Positions 46,624 through 58,377 of a stretch of DNA of 64,000 nucleotides are shown piece after piece. The number at the start of each line of letters is the position of its first letter. The stretch's first letter is position 1. Both the position numbers and the translations under genes were made by a program. Origin of the DNA: Synanceia verrucosa (Eukaryota; Chordata; Actinopteri; Perciformes; Synanceiidae); the NCBI GenBank assembly GCA_029721515.1, contig JAQQSB010000862.1:124001-188000 (forward strand), in the 5' to 3' direction. A model generated the notes under the pieces. That model was not told where the DNA came from. It searched no databases and saw nothing but the letters and a program-made list of their open reading frames with translations.

Positions 46624-46959
46624 GATAGGCTCCAGTCCCCAAATACAGCTTACATGTTGATGTATCAGCATTAATACTCCAATAATATAATATATGATAC
46701 AATATGAACTGGAGCAGGTACTTTAAAATTTGAGAAATTTTGTAGAACAGTGTTGTATTGACAGCTAACAGACCATTGGTGAAATGTGTTTTGGTAATAA
46801 TAATAATAGCTGGTTAATGAGTGCTTTACTTTATGTATTTGTGTACTTACTTGATGCAGATAACTGATGGATCAGCGAGCTCAAAAGTTTTGTCTCCACT
46901 TTCTCAGGTGAAATGAGCAGCGTGTCTTCTGTTAAACACTTCAGTTGTGTTCCGTTCTG

Positions 46960-47095
46960 TTCTAATCTGCTTTGATCTGTATTCTAATCTGCTTTGATCT
47001 GAATTCGAATCTGCTTTGATCTGTATTCTAATCTGCTTTGATCTGTGTTCTAATCTGCTTTGATCTATATTCTAATCTGCTTTGATCTGTACTGT
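46960..47095 (+). repeat. 22-bp minisatellite (about 6 units)
   Basis: Same TAATCTGCTTTGATCTGTAT unit as 8728-8950. A (CA)n run follows at about 47215-47240. Confidence 0.9.
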
Positions 47096-47690
47096 ACCTT
47101 CTATTATCATTTGCATATTCTGTTACCCAGGCAACCATAAAGTAACTAAGTATTGTCAAAAATCAATGAGTGCATTATTACACATTAATGTATCTTAATG
47201 CATAATGCATGTATACACACACACACACACACACACACATCAGTCTAGTGTCCAGTGATCAGTCCAGTTAACAACAGACAGAGAGTCTAAGCAGGTCAGT
47301 TTTTATCCAGACATGCAGTGTAAATTTGAACTCTACAGCGTGTTAAACTGTAGAAAAAGCTTGAATCTCTGCTTGCAGAGGAATTTTCCAGAGTGGCGCC
47401 ACAGACGGGTAAGTAACCTTAACATTCACATGTTGGCAACATCTTTAACAAGTTTTTTTTCACTGAACATGGTTTTTATAGTTTTATTGTTGTCGGTTGA
47501 GGAGATGTTGGCAACATGTACCCTTCTGTTCGATGATATTATCGAGTCACAGTTGCTCACTGAGATAAGATGACCTAACATTTTTACAACCAAATTCATG
47601 TTTATTAGTATGCTAATCGCGAGAAAAGCTAATCGCTAATTAGCCTACTTGCTAGGTCTTTGCCTTGACTGAAACATCTAAATCATAGAC

Positions 47691-48359
47691 TGTAAAAAGA
47701 ATGGACGTAGCACCCGTGATGTCACCCATTGATTTGGGGAGTCCTTTTTGTGCTCCTATCATGGTCATTTGAACTGTTCCATCTTAGTTTCAGTGGGCGT
47801 GTACTTTCCCTATTTGGAGGAGAGGTGGTAACTTTACGGGTCAGCCGGCTGAGATCCGCCCACTGAACTCAAGTTAACCGCTCCGAACTGAGCTAGCCTG
47901 TGAAATGACCGTTTAACATGTTAGTTACCGTGTTTCAACACTGCCTCCATCCACTAACGTTTATCCAGCACAGCAGCCGCTTTCTGACGGAGCATCTCTG
48001 TGCATGAAATGTCGGACTTTAAACAGAACATTGATACGAAATAAGGTTGTATTCCCACACTAAACAGACTCAACATACTCTGGTCATCTATCTGTATCAA
48101 CAGGGATCATGAGTCGGCAATAAAGTCTTTATAAGCCAGCGGCAAAATATGCCGACACATACCAATAAGTGGCAGCATCCAAGTAAACTAATGGCAATAA
48201 AATCCATCTTCAAAGATAGCAGAGGAGGCTTTGTTCTCGTCATTTGGGAGGCAATATATCAGTTCATTTATTAATATTGTCACTCATATTTACAGTGAAA
48301 TACAAAAAAAAATGCCAGGGACTTTTTCTTAATCCCACAAGTTTAATAAATGATGTTCT
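47691..48359. other. Gene-free interval
   Basis: The start (ATAGACTGTAAAAAGAATGG, GTGATGTCACCCATTG) resembles a common fish repeat. The rest has no supported gene. Confidence 0.45.
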
Positions 48360-48545
48360 TCAATAAACTTTGCATTTGGCCACAAATCGGGCAGTACAGC
48401 TCCTCTTCTTGTCCCCACTCTTCAACATCTCCTCCTTCTGCAACCACAGCCATCTGAGTTTAGCTGTGAACCAGGGTTTGTCATTGCTGTAACTCACCCT
48501 GGTGCTAGTTCCTACAGATGATGAATTACAGTGACTATCATACAT
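48360..48545 (-). pseudogene. Non-LTR retrotransposon fragment
   Basis: A 61-codon minus-strand frame with YSNDKPWFTAKLRWLWLQKE and KSGDKK. This is the N-D/N-K-P-W-x-T...L-R...K-E-E...S-G-D-K signature found just upstream of, or at the start of, reverse transcriptase domains of L2/Rex-type elements. Nothing else of the element is seen. Confidence 0.5.
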
Positions 48546-48644
48546 TTAAGTTAAGTCACAGTGTGTAAAATGGTTTACTAAGGACACAAAGGTCAGGTGC
48601 AATAATCTGACCTCACAGGACTTCATGGTCCAGTGAAGCCGCAC
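48537..48644 (+). repeat. Short duplicated segment shared with 57037-57142
   Basis: About 106 bp, from ATCATACATTTAAGTTAAGT to CCAGTGAAGCCG, present nearly identically at 57037-57142. Here it joins block E copy III abruptly. Confidence 0.85.
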
Positions 48645-51605
48645 CATGCCACAACACAACATGCAGAAACACGCACTTTGCATCGGATATCAGCTGATCA
48701 TTTATGGAATTAAAGATTTCATGGATAATATACAAACGCATCATTAGATGGAGCTTGATGCATACATGCATGTCCGATCCCTAAAACCTCTCTCTCGCTC
48801 CAAATATTTCTAATCTTTGGTCATGTTTACATGACATGTTTCAAAGACATCAGTGTATTGTGTACATATACATGGGAGAAGTACATACAAAAATTGTAAT
48901 TTCCAATACTGACAAGCAACATTTATGTGCATTTTTAAATTTACACACTGTCATAAGCAGGGGTAGATTTTATGAGTAGCTACTTGAAGATCTGTGCTAC
49001 TTAGATGTTGATGAATGCAGAATCCATCAAATTAGCTAGCTGACCAAACTTTGACATTTTAAAAAGCACAACTGACATATACAAGGCATACGATAAACTT
49101 ACTTGGGAATGTGATTTCCTTTCTCCTAATCCTGCCCTTTCAAGGGCTCTTTTCACAGATGGACTTGTGACGTTATAGTTCTTTCTTTTGGCCAAACAGA
49201 GGAAAAGGTGTGTGTATGTGGTCTTTCTCTTTTTTTTGGTATTAATGGCTGGTGGGGTTGACCTCTGTGGTAAACCTCATGCAGGGTAAGGACTGAACAG
49301 CCTCAAACCCTCAGCTGGAAGAAATAACAAAAAAACATCAAACATTGATGGTGGGATCAGAATCATGCTTCATTAATAGTATTGTCAATATATCTATGAA
49401 AAGTATACAAGGTCTCAGGGGGAGGAATTGATCCTCACCAGAGGAGTTCTAAGAGAGTAGATGTCTTTTCCTGTATTCTGGTACCTTTAAATAGGTCGTT
49501 TGATAGCCACTTTTAACTGTCTATACAAGCATGAGAAGTGTATAACTTAAAAATTGTAATGACGATTGTATTATCATAATTGTTATTATTATAAATTATA
49601 ATAATAAATTGGTCAAGAGGAAGTGTTGGCACCAGTTCATTTATTAAAAAGCTAGAAGTGCAGAAATGGATTGGTAACAGCATACAGTATGTATACAGCA
49701 GAATGCATAGAGATGTCCACACATGCGCCCATGATCCACATTAACAGGCTACGTAGACCAGATTTTCAGGCTTAAGTAACGCCCATTTTTCACATGAATA
49801 TGTATGTGTGAGTGAAGACAGTGTACAAAGAAAAGCCTCACAAGTATGTTCTCGTCCTTTAGCCGCATATGATAATATTGTGGTAGCTACGAAAAATGTG
49901 TCTTGAGCTGTAATGATTTCATTGACAATAAATCAGACCTGCAGCTACTTGCATGTTAGCTTGCAAGCTTGAAATCTTACCTCGAGCGTCATGGCGATCA
50001 GAAGGTAAAAGTGTTGTTGTTGTTTTTGTTGTTGTTGACAACGTGGTCGGAGAAAGACCTGAGTCAAAACCTGCTGTTTGCAGCTGATTTTTGTCGCCGT
50101 TCCAGGGCAGCTGTGGCCTCCCTCACAGCTGTGGCACAGATTTCAACATGGTGGGAAGTTCCTGCTGTTTCTGACATACACCACACAGTCTATGGTACCA
50201 ACATGACCTTCTCACTCTCCTCTTGTCTCTCTTCTTGCTCCAGTGTTGAATATGCACACCGCCTCCTATCATTATTAGTTGCGTAGTAGCACGGTCAGTC
50301 AGACTGAGGGCAGTCAGAGGCCGCTGACGTTACGCTCCTGTGGGATTGCGAATTCAAATTGATTTATTACTGATTTATTTTATTGATGAGTCAAAAAATG
50401 CAGCTATAAATGAAAAAGCATTTCTGTTAACACATTTTAATTTGAATTATGGTACAGATTCACTTCCATATCCTAGTTAACTGAGTGAGAGAGTGAACAA
50501 GACAACAGTTCTTATTTAGTGGGAAAAAAGTTCAGACTCTTTTTTGCTGACTAACCTAGCAAATGTTATCGTTAGCGACCGTTAGCAGCATTGCTAACAT
50601 TAGCTAACAAAGTAGGAATAGAAATGCTGCTTTGAGGTCTGAAGCACACCAGTTATCACAACATGTTTTTGTTGATTTAAACCACTGATCCTGTGTTTTC
50701 AATTCATTTTTACCACTTATTTACTGTTAAAAGTTATCTGTTGAGAGAGACAACACTTACCTCTCTAAGACTCAGAGCGTGAAGCAGCTCAAGTGACACA
50801 GCAGAATTACAGCTGAGGCGTTCAAGGACACTGGGAGACTGAAGGTGAGGGACGTTGTAGATCATGGCTAACATTACTGTCTTTAAGAGGCTGTAGGAGG
50901 CTAAATGTCAAAGCTATTGAAGCTACTGCAACCATATGAAAGTAGAAAACTAACAGACGGACAAAAAAGACGAGTGTGCAGGCAGACACTGTGGACAGGT
51001 GTGGTGGATGTCAGACGTTATTTCATTCAATATTATGTGAACGTTATCAAACCCTTTAAATCATTGTAAAGATTAATTTATTAAGTATTCACTCATTAAC
51101 TCGACTCTTGGATCTGATGTCAAATCAAAGGCGAATGACAAACATTATGAATAGTAGATTAGATCAAGTTAAATTAAGAATTAATAAATCTCAAACACAT
51201 TCTGTTTCAGTTACCTTTTAGAAACACATCAAAATTAAAGAACAAATATCAATTATGAAACAAATATAAAACTAGAATAATTTCTACTTTTTCCATTTCT
51301 TTTCAAATCTTAAAGTGGTGTTAAATGGTCAAATTAGACTATGTGTTTTGGTGTACGTTATTGCAGAAGTAACTCTGTCTCAATCTGCTGTTATGAGCTC
51401 CTCAGGTCTCTCCTGGCTCTCCTCACCTTCACCAGCCCAGTGAAGGCTGCAGCATGCACTGTTTAACTCTCAGCCGCCTGGCTCTATCCATGGGCGCCGT
51501 ATAGGGGAGAAAATTTAGGACAATTCTAAGAGGCCACGACTGACAGGGGCCCCAAAAAATAGGTAAACACCAATATAAAATTATTAAACCATCATCATTG
51601 AGTAT
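48645..51605 (-). repeat. Dispersed block E, copy III (inverted)
   Basis: The minus strand matches 2227-5430, including both zinc-finger exons and part of the Harbinger remnant. About 230 bp of the intron near 49320-49370 is missing. It ends inside the Harbinger stretch. Confidence 0.88.
49095..50257 (-). pseudogene. Zinc-finger/HECT-family exons (block E copy III)
   Basis: Exon 1 (50257-49981) and exon 2 (from 49314) have the same splice borders as copy I. Relative to copy I, exon 1 has an extra A in the codons after ALERQ, breaking the frame. Exon 2 has the shared TGA and the 1-base loss after AGLGER. The plus-strand frame at 49969-50286 is antisense to exon 1 and not supported. Confidence 0.5.
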
Positions 51606-52156
51606 ATATACTGTAACACATGAGCAGTGGTTGTCCTGGTCATGTTTATGTTAACTGGACAATTACATTCAGTTGTGTGTCAGTCTAACCTCTGTACGGG
51701 ACAGTCCCAGTCCAAGCAGATAAATGTGAACTGAACTCAGGGTTCAGGGCTCTCTGTGGCTGAGATCCTTCCAGACCTCTGTCATTCAGAGCCCAGTGCT
51801 GTCATACTTTACCTGTGACCTGAATAAAGATCTGTGAACTGCTTTTTTAACACAGTTCTCCGGTGTGTTTTTGATGATTTTATTCTGTTTTATCAATCAC
51901 TTATTTGATTGTATTGTATTTTTATTATGTAGTTTTTACTTCTCACTGTTTTTCTGCTTTTACTGTTATGATAGCTTTTAATTTTTCACAGTTTGCACAG
52001 ATTCTTTGGGCTTGTCAGTCATCTGTGAGTCACTTTGAACTGCACTAACCTGTATGAAAGTGTCATATTTATTTGTCCTGTAGAGGAGCTGGTGGTGCTA
52101 ACAGGAGGTCTCTGACAACACAAGGAAGTACAATCAGTGACCAGGTGTGGAGCACA
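51606..52156. other. Gene-free interval
   Basis: No coding frame. An AATAAAG occurs at about 51825. Nothing else is recognised. Confidence 0.5.
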
Positions 52157-52258
52157 GTGATCACATGACACGGCTGGATTATGATCGGGACAATACAAAG
52201 AGGCTGTTTGGTGTCAAAGCAACAGTCAGAGAAAACAAAAGGGGACAAGAGAACAGAC

Positions 52259-52732
52259 CTGGTTTCTCCTGAGTGGACGCTGGGACTTCTGGGAGCTCGT
52301 CCTCGGGAACCTCAGGAAGCTCGGCGTCTCCCTGAGACACAAACAGAGCAGATCGAACACATGGAAGAGTAACGCTGCTCCTCTGAGCCTCTGAAGATGC
52401 TTCAATTTCAATTAAAAACACACTGTTTCTGTAAAAGTGAGAATTTTAGCATTAAACCTCATAAAGCGTAAACACAGTTATGGAGATGAGACCGACCTGA
52501 GTTATAGTCTCCAGCTCAGCCAGCACAGCATCTTCATCTTCTTGAGGCAGCAAGCATCTTGTCTATTTGCTGCAGAGACACAACAAGCTCTGAGTAAACA
52601 ACAACAAACTGGTTCATCCTGAAGATCAGAGGACAGAAAACGGTCCTGTATGTTTGACATCAGCTGACTGTTTGGTATTCGATGACGTCTTGTTTCATCC
52701 CAAATCCCCTCAACTTCTTCAACAGACATCAC
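52259..52732 (-). pseudogene. CHMP6-like 3' exon fragment (copy I)
   Basis: Three exon-like pieces on the minus strand. The first, 52732 downward, reads VMSVEEVEGIWDETRRHR, the C-terminal hallmark of charged multivesicular body protein 6 (ESCRT-III). The second, 52569-52497, reads QIDKMLAAS then, after a small deletion that shifts frame, QEDEDAVLAELETITQ. The third, 52331-52259, reads GDAELPEVPEDELPEVP. All have AG/GT borders. The myristoylated N-terminal half and the real stop are absent, and the IPNSQLMSN stretch after RRHR is foreign to the family. It is a partial duplicate, not a working gene. Confidence 0.65.
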
Positions 52733-53000
52733 CTAAAACTGAAAAAGCATCAATAACCATTGAAACAGACACTGAAAGACAGACTCATTTCTAAAATCAC
52801 TTGTAAGATACATATGTGGAAATCTACCATCAAACACCAAATATTCAAAGGCTCAGGGTTTGTTTTAACCAACACACCAAAATCTAAAAGCATATATCAC
52901 ATTATATTGAAGCCAAATTGAAGAGTAACTCATAATGTCCTAGCATGATAATTTTGTGCCGTAAAATGTGTCCCCCATTACCATAGCAACTGAACACAGT

Positions 53001-53062
53001 TCAAAGGCAGTTCAGAACACAATGGCGTTGTCACTCCATGACGTGTTCAGAACTGCCTTTGA
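53001..53062. promoter_or_regulatory. Inverted repeat upstream of coiled-coil gene I
   Basis: Arms TCAAAGGCAGTTCAGAACAC (53001-53020) and GTGTTCAGAACTGCCTTTGA (53043-53062) are complementary at 19 of 20 positions, with a 22-base centre that includes CCATGACG. It lies about 12 bp upstream of the TATA-like CAATAAAAGCC (53072) and 166 bp upstream of the ATG. TTCAAAG/CTTTGA resemble TCF/LEF cores, and TGACGTG resembles a CRE/E-box; these are inferences. It is conserved at 58154-58215. Confidence 0.6.
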
Positions 53063-53227
53063 TCCTTTAGGCAATAAAAGCCACAACATCTAGTATTATT
53101 GAACAGAAGTGTTGAGAGGCTGATCGAGTCAGTCGCACCAAGAGAGACACAGAGAGTTCACAGTCTGCTATTTAAAACACAGAGGAGCCTTTTGTACTAA
53201 AGCATATCTGCAAACAGCAGCACTGAT

Positions 53228-54097
53228 ATGGACAGTGAAAACAACACAACACACCAGGGGGATGCTGACAGGCCCCAGGAACAACCAGAACGTCCTCAAC
53301 AGGACCATGTTCCTCCACCAGTGGCACTTCACGCAAGTGATGCTGCAAAAGTTGATGGCGAAGGGATGGAGACAGCCTGGCAGGAACGGTTCAGAGCACT
53401 GGAGGAGAGGTTTGCCAAGGAGCTGGCACAGAAAGAGGAGGGCTGGAGAAAGAAGGAGAGCCAGATGAAGGCTGAGATTCAGGACAAGGACAACATAATC
53501 TCTGATCTTCACCAAGGCATGGAGCATTTACGTGAGAGCCTCAAGCAGAAAACGATGCAGCTCAACACGAAAAGAGCTGAACTCCACCAGTCTGTGAAAG
53601 ACTTGGATGAGAGCTGGAAAAAGAAGGAGAGTCTGATGAAGATTGACATTCAGGACAAGGACGACATAATCTATGCTCTTAAGCAAAGCATTGAGCATTT
53701 AAGTGAGAGCCTTAACAACAAAATGATGCAGCTAACCACAGAAAGAGCTGAACTCTACCAGTCTGTGAGAGACTGTCAGGACAGGGTCAAAGCTGTGGAT
53801 GAGAGGCTGGCACAAACAGAAGAGAGCTGTAAAAAGAAGGAGAGTCAGATGAAGACAGAGATTCAGGACAAGGACAACATAATCTCTGCTCTTCACCAAA
53901 GCAAGGAAGAGCAAGCTCAACACATGCAGAAGGAGATCAGACTGCTGGAGGACATCTGTCTGTACCAAAAGAGCAGGAGAGGCTGCTTCCTATTCAGACG
54001 AGAGATCCTGGACAGGGAGGCAGCGTTGGAGAGGATGAAGAACAAGCTGCATGAGAGGGAGATGAAAAAGAGGGAGGAGGAGGAGAAAAGGAGGTGA
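53228..54097 (+). CDS. Intronless 289-residue coiled-coil protein (copy I)
   Basis: Not a family I can name. The ATG at 53228 opens an uninterrupted frame to TGA. Residues 1-45 are polar, low-complexity and Pro/Gln-rich (RPQEQPERPQQDH). From about 50 to 240 the protein is highly charged heptad-type coiled coil. It contains three imperfect repeats built on KKES-MK-EIQDKDNII-ALHQS (around residues 77, 131 and 207), the first two followed by EHL-ESL-K-MQL-T-RAEL-QSV. The C-terminus has ICLYQKSRRGCFLFRREI and a Lys/Glu tail. No signal peptide or membrane segment. The upstream region has a TATA-like box and an inverted repeat shared with copy II. The intact frame in two copies suggests it is expressed; function unknown. 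Confidence 0.8.
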   Translation: MDSENNTTHQGDADRPQEQPERPQQDHVPPPVALHASDAAKVDGEGMETAWQERFRALEERFAKELAQKEEGWRKKESQMKAEIQDKDNIISDLHQGMEHLRESLKQKTMQLNTKRAELHQSVKDLDESWKKKESLMKIDIQDKDDIIYALKQSIEHLSESLNNKMMQLTTERAELYQSVRDCQDRVKAVDERLAQTEESCKKKESQMKTEIQDKDNIISALHQSKEEQAQHMQKEIRLLEDICLYQKSRRGCFLFRREILDREAALERMKNKLHEREMKKREEEEKRR

Positions 54098-54360
54098 AAA
54101 GAACTGAGAAGAGTGACAGTGATTGTCAAATGGAGGAGGCTACTGGATGTTCAGCTTAGGCTGGACATCAGTTACTTCCTTCATCTCCCTCACCTCTACT
54201 TCCTTTATCATTTGATCAATTGATCAAAGCGATGGATTTGATCTATTGATGAAATGAGAGTGATTTTCCTGGTGATCAGTTTTTTTTCACAAATGTACAG
54301 TCATGGTCAAAATTTAAATAAACTTGTAAAGAACATAACGGCATGGCTCTCTAGAGTTTC

Positions 54361-55620
54361 CAGTTACTCTATGTCGAACAAAAGTCAAAAAGTTCCAAAA
54401 AAAAAAAAAGATTGTTCATAAAAAAAATGTCTTAGTACAGTATGTCAAAAAAAGTCAAAAGAGGTCAAAATCTAAATTGACAATAAAAGGCATCAAAACA
54501 ACATGTTATATGTGTCTGATTATTGTCATGCTGTTAGATCCTTCAAAAAAGTTTGAAAAAGGCATATTATGAAATGTAAAGAAATTAAAAAATTGTCATC
54601 ATATAGTATGTCGAAAAACTCATTCAAGATCAAAACCTAGATTGTCAATAAAATTAATCAAAACAACATATTATATGATTCTGATTACTGTCATACTGTC
54701 AGATTCTTCAAAAAAAGTTGGAACAAAGACATAAAATGTAATGAAATTAAAAAAAAATGTTAAAATAGGTCAAAATCTAGATTGTCTATAAAAGTCATCA
54801 AAACATATTACATGATTCTGATGACTGTCGTGCTGTCAGAATCCTCAAAAAAGTTGTAAAAAAAGGAATATAATGAAATGTCATAAAATTTAAAAAATGT
54901 CATCTTATAGTATGTTGAAAAAAGTCAAAAAGTGAAAAAAAAAAAATAGAATGGTGATAAAAGGCATCAAAACAACATATTATGTGATCCTGAATACAGT
55001 CATGGTGTAATACTTTCAAAAAAATTGTAAGATATGCATATTACGACATGTCATGAAATTTAAAAAAAATATGCCATAGTATAGTATGTGGAAAAAAGTC
55101 AAAGAGTTAAAAATAGATTGTTGATAAAAGGCATCAAAACAACGTATTAATATGATCCTAAACAGTCACAGCGTAAAACTTTCAAAAAAGTTGCAAAAAA
55201 GGCATATTATGAAATGTCACGAAATTTAAAAAAATATAGTATAGTATAGTATGTCGCAAAAAAGACAAAGTTCAAAAAATAGATTGCTGAAAAAATGCAT
55301 CAAAAGAACATATAATATGATTCTTAAAACAGTCATAGATTAATGCTATCAAAAAATAAATAAAAAAAAAAGTCATATTATAGTTTATCGAAAAATTACA
55401 AAGTAAAGAAAATATATTTATGATAATAGTCATTAAAACAACATATTATATGATTCTGAATACTGTCATGCTGTCAGATTCTTCAGAAAAGTTGTAAAAA
55501 GGCATACTATGAACTGTCATTAAATTAAAAAAAATGTCATTGTATAGTATGTCGAAAAAGTCAAAGAAGTAAAAAATCGAGATTTTCAAAAAAAAAGTCA
55601 TTTTAACAGTCTTTCATTTA
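54361..55620. repeat. A-rich satellite, about 7 units of 140-175 bp
   Basis: Each unit has TAGTATGTCGAAAAAAGTCA, then GGCATCAAAACAACATATTA, then CTGTCAGATTCTTC(A)n and GAAATGTCATGAAATT in order. Similarity between units is moderate. Non-coding. Present only after duplication unit I. Confidence 0.85.
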
Positions 55621-57036
55621 TACTTCAGTCAGTAACATATAATTATTGTTTTAATGTCTTTATCTTGAGTTTCCCCTCATGACTTAACATGACCTTTTGT
55701 TTCCTTGTTCTCAAGGTAACAGCATTAAAAACATAACTGCAAGCAGCAAGGTTGTTCTGTAGCCTTCTGTAGGGATAATCAACAAAAATCTAAATACATT
55801 TACAGCAGCATTACTCACCTGTGAGGTCGTCCAAAACTGCTCACGTCCAGAGGAAACTCCAGTCCAGACTGTGTTGTTGTTTTAAGATTTGTGATCTCGA
55901 AGACATGAGTGATATTAATAACAGTTATGGAATGAATTCTTCCAAAATACAGTATGTACTGTAAACCCTAATAATAATTTTGTAAACTGAAGGTAACTAT
56001 TTATGAAACAGAATGTACATGATTTATAATTGATTGTTTGTTTGTTTTTTATTTTGTCCCATGCATATTAAGTGCTCAGTCCTCATGGTTTTACTGTCAT
56101 GGTTCTGCTGTTGGTTTTGTTTTTTACTTCCTGTTTCAACCAGATCCTTCTTGTGCCTCATGTCTTCCTGTCTTTAATATTATGATACTTATATTATAGT
56201 TTTCCTCCATGTTCGTCGTCTCCAGCTCGTCTGCCTTCCTCCACCGCCCACACCTGAGTTCCTTTGGTTTATCTATTAATAAACTGTTGAACTACTTTGC
56301 GACCCGCAAATAACAAAACACAACATTTTGCAAGATTTAAAAAATGCAGTGGCAAACATTTAATTCAGTTGCAAAATTACAGTTTATTTCACAGCAAAAT
56401 ATTCAGCATTTCTTCCCGAGCCTGGCAAATAGTTTTCCATCCAGCCAAAATTTGACAAAAATGTTCAATTTTTTTACTCAAAGTGCGACCATTATGTCCT
56501 CATAGTAAAACAAAAGTGCACTTCATTCTCAGTTCCAGCTCTAGTTCACATAACAAAGCTTTTCCTTTCACTTGGAGTTGCAGCTGCACTCATGATAATG
56601 TTCATAATGTGCATGTGAGCATTTTATACTCAAGCGAGCAGCATATTCCTCTTTTTTGACCACAAAGATTCAGGAATTTCAGCTGCTGTTCCAGAAGTGA
56701 ACCATGCAGCAACTATACCTTCACAGGAGTGTAGCTTGATGTGAAAGGCTGTGGGTATTTAATAAAATAAAGTCATGTTTTCTTCATAATGTCTCCAGTG
56801 TTGTGAGAATGACTGAGCGTTTAAACACACAGGAGTCACTGCATTTTTCATGCCGGCAAATATGCACTTCAGCTCTTCCCTCCAGCTGTTTTGTTGTTGG
56901 AGCTCAAGTCAAACTAAAGTCATGTATCTGGTGTAATGAAATGCCATCAGGACACTTCACTCTGTGTATCCCTGCTCTTTACATAGGGCAGATGTTTTCA
57001 TAATCATTACTGTTCTTCTGAAACACAACAGGAAAA
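55621..57036. other. Gene-free interval
   Basis: No supported gene. Positions 56080-56290 (ACTTCCTGTTT, TCCACCGCCCACACCTGAGT) resemble the 3'UTR of a fish non-LTR element. The frame at 56803-57003 has no family features. Confidence 0.45.
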
Positions 57037-57142
57037 TCATACATTTAAGTTAAGTCACAGTGTGTAAAATGGTTTACTAAGGAAACAAAGGTCAGGTACA
57101 ATAATCTGACCTCACAGGACTTCATGGTCCAGTGAAGCCGTC
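57037..57142 (+). repeat. Short duplicated segment shared with 48537-48644
   Basis: Same ~106-bp piece. Here it is followed by GTGCTGCTTTCATCTGGCTG instead of block E. Confidence 0.85.
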
Positions 57143-57403
57143 GTGCTGCTTTCATCTGGCTGATGTTGTTATGGAGGAAGGTCGGGATCTGAGAGGCTGC
57201 TCATCACAGGCCTCTGAAGGTGAGAGACTCCTCATACAGCATGTTGAGGACAGCCGATCCTTTTAACGAGGCCAGGTGTATTAAAGACGACAGAATGCAC
57301 AGTGATCACATGATACTGCTGGATTATGATCGGGACAACACAAAGAGGCTGTTTGGTGTCAAAGCAACAGTCAGAGAAAACAAAAAGGGGGCAAGAGAAT
57401 AGA

Positions 57404-57884
57404 CCTGGTTTCTCCTGAGTGGACGCTGGGACTTCTGGGAGCTCGTCCTCGGGAACCTCAGGAAGCTCGGCGTCTCCCTGAGACACAAACAGAGCAGATC
57501 GAACACATGGAAGAGTAACGCTGCTCCTCTGAGCCTCTGAAGACGCTTCAATTTCAATTAAAAACACACCGTTTCTGTAAAAGTGAGAATTTTAGCATTA
57601 AACCTCATAAAGTGTAAACACAGTTATGGAGATGAGACCGACCTGAGTTATAGTCTCCAGCTCAGCCAGCACAGCATCTTCATCTTCTTGAGGCAGCAAG
57701 CATCTCGTCTATTTGCTGCACAACAAGCAACACAACAAGCTCTGAGTAAACAACAACAAACTGGTTCATACTGAAGATCAGAGGATAGAAAACGGTCCTG
57801 TATGTTTGACATCAGCTGACTGTTTGGTATTCGATGACGTCTTGTTTCATCCCAAATCCCCTCAACTTCTTCAACAGACATCAC
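57404..57884 (-). pseudogene. CHMP6-like 3' exon fragment (copy II)
   Basis: Same three exon-like pieces as copy I, starting at 57884 (VMSVEEVEGIWDETRRHR) and including GDAELPEVPEDELPEVP. The acceptor region of the middle piece differs: copy I GTCTCTGCAG has become an insertion of ACACAACAAGC-type sequence, so that splice site is weakened. It is non-functional for the same reasons. Confidence 0.65.
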
Positions 57885-58153
57885 CTAAAACTGAAAAAGC
57901 ATCAATAACCATTGAAACAGACACTGAAAGACAGACTCATTTCTAAAATCACTTGTAAGATACATATGTAGGAAATCTACCAGCAAACACCAAATATTCA
58001 AAGGCTCAGGGTTTGTTTTAACCAACACACCAAAATCTAAAAGCATATATCACATTATACTGAAGCCGAATTGAAGAGTAACTCATAACGTCATAGCATG
58101 ATAATTTTGTGCCATAAAACGTGTCCCCTGTTACCATAGCAACGGAACACAGT

Positions 58154-58215
58154 TCAAAGGCAGTTCAGAACACAATGGCGTTGTCACTCCATGACGTGTT
58201 CAGAACTGCCTTTGA
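58154..58215. promoter_or_regulatory. Inverted repeat upstream of coiled-coil gene II
   Basis: Same arms and centre as 53001-53062, unchanged. The TATA-like CAATAAAAGCC follows. The region between it and the ATG lost about 6 bp relative to copy I. Confidence 0.6.
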
Positions 58216-58377
58216 TCCTTTAGGCAATAAAAGCCACAAGTAGTATTATTGAACAGAAGTGTTGAGAGGCTGATCGAGTCAGTAGCACAAAGAGAGACAC
58301 AGAGAGTTCACAGTCTGCTGTTTAAAACACAGAGGAGCCTTTTGTATTAAAGCATATCTGCAAACAGCAGCACTGAT

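Larger units (their letters stand above)
44286..47690 (+). repeat. Dispersed block E, copy II
   Basis: Direct copy of 4302-8950, continuing into the TGGCGCC module (47393) and a segment (47575-47690) that matches 24905-25040 inverted. It lacks the Tc1 element. It begins inside the intron of the zinc-finger exon pair, so exon 1 is absent. Confidence 0.88.
52157..54360 (+). repeat. Segmental duplication unit I (CHMP6 fragment plus coiled-coil gene)
   Basis: Nearly identical to 57299-59510 over its whole length, including non-coding sequence (offset 5142-5153 bp). Confidence 0.95.

Noticed and set aside
53168..53527. Leu-rich minus-strand ORF (also 58279-58677, 53732-53968, 58882-59118)
   Set aside because: Antisense shadows of the coiled-coil genes.
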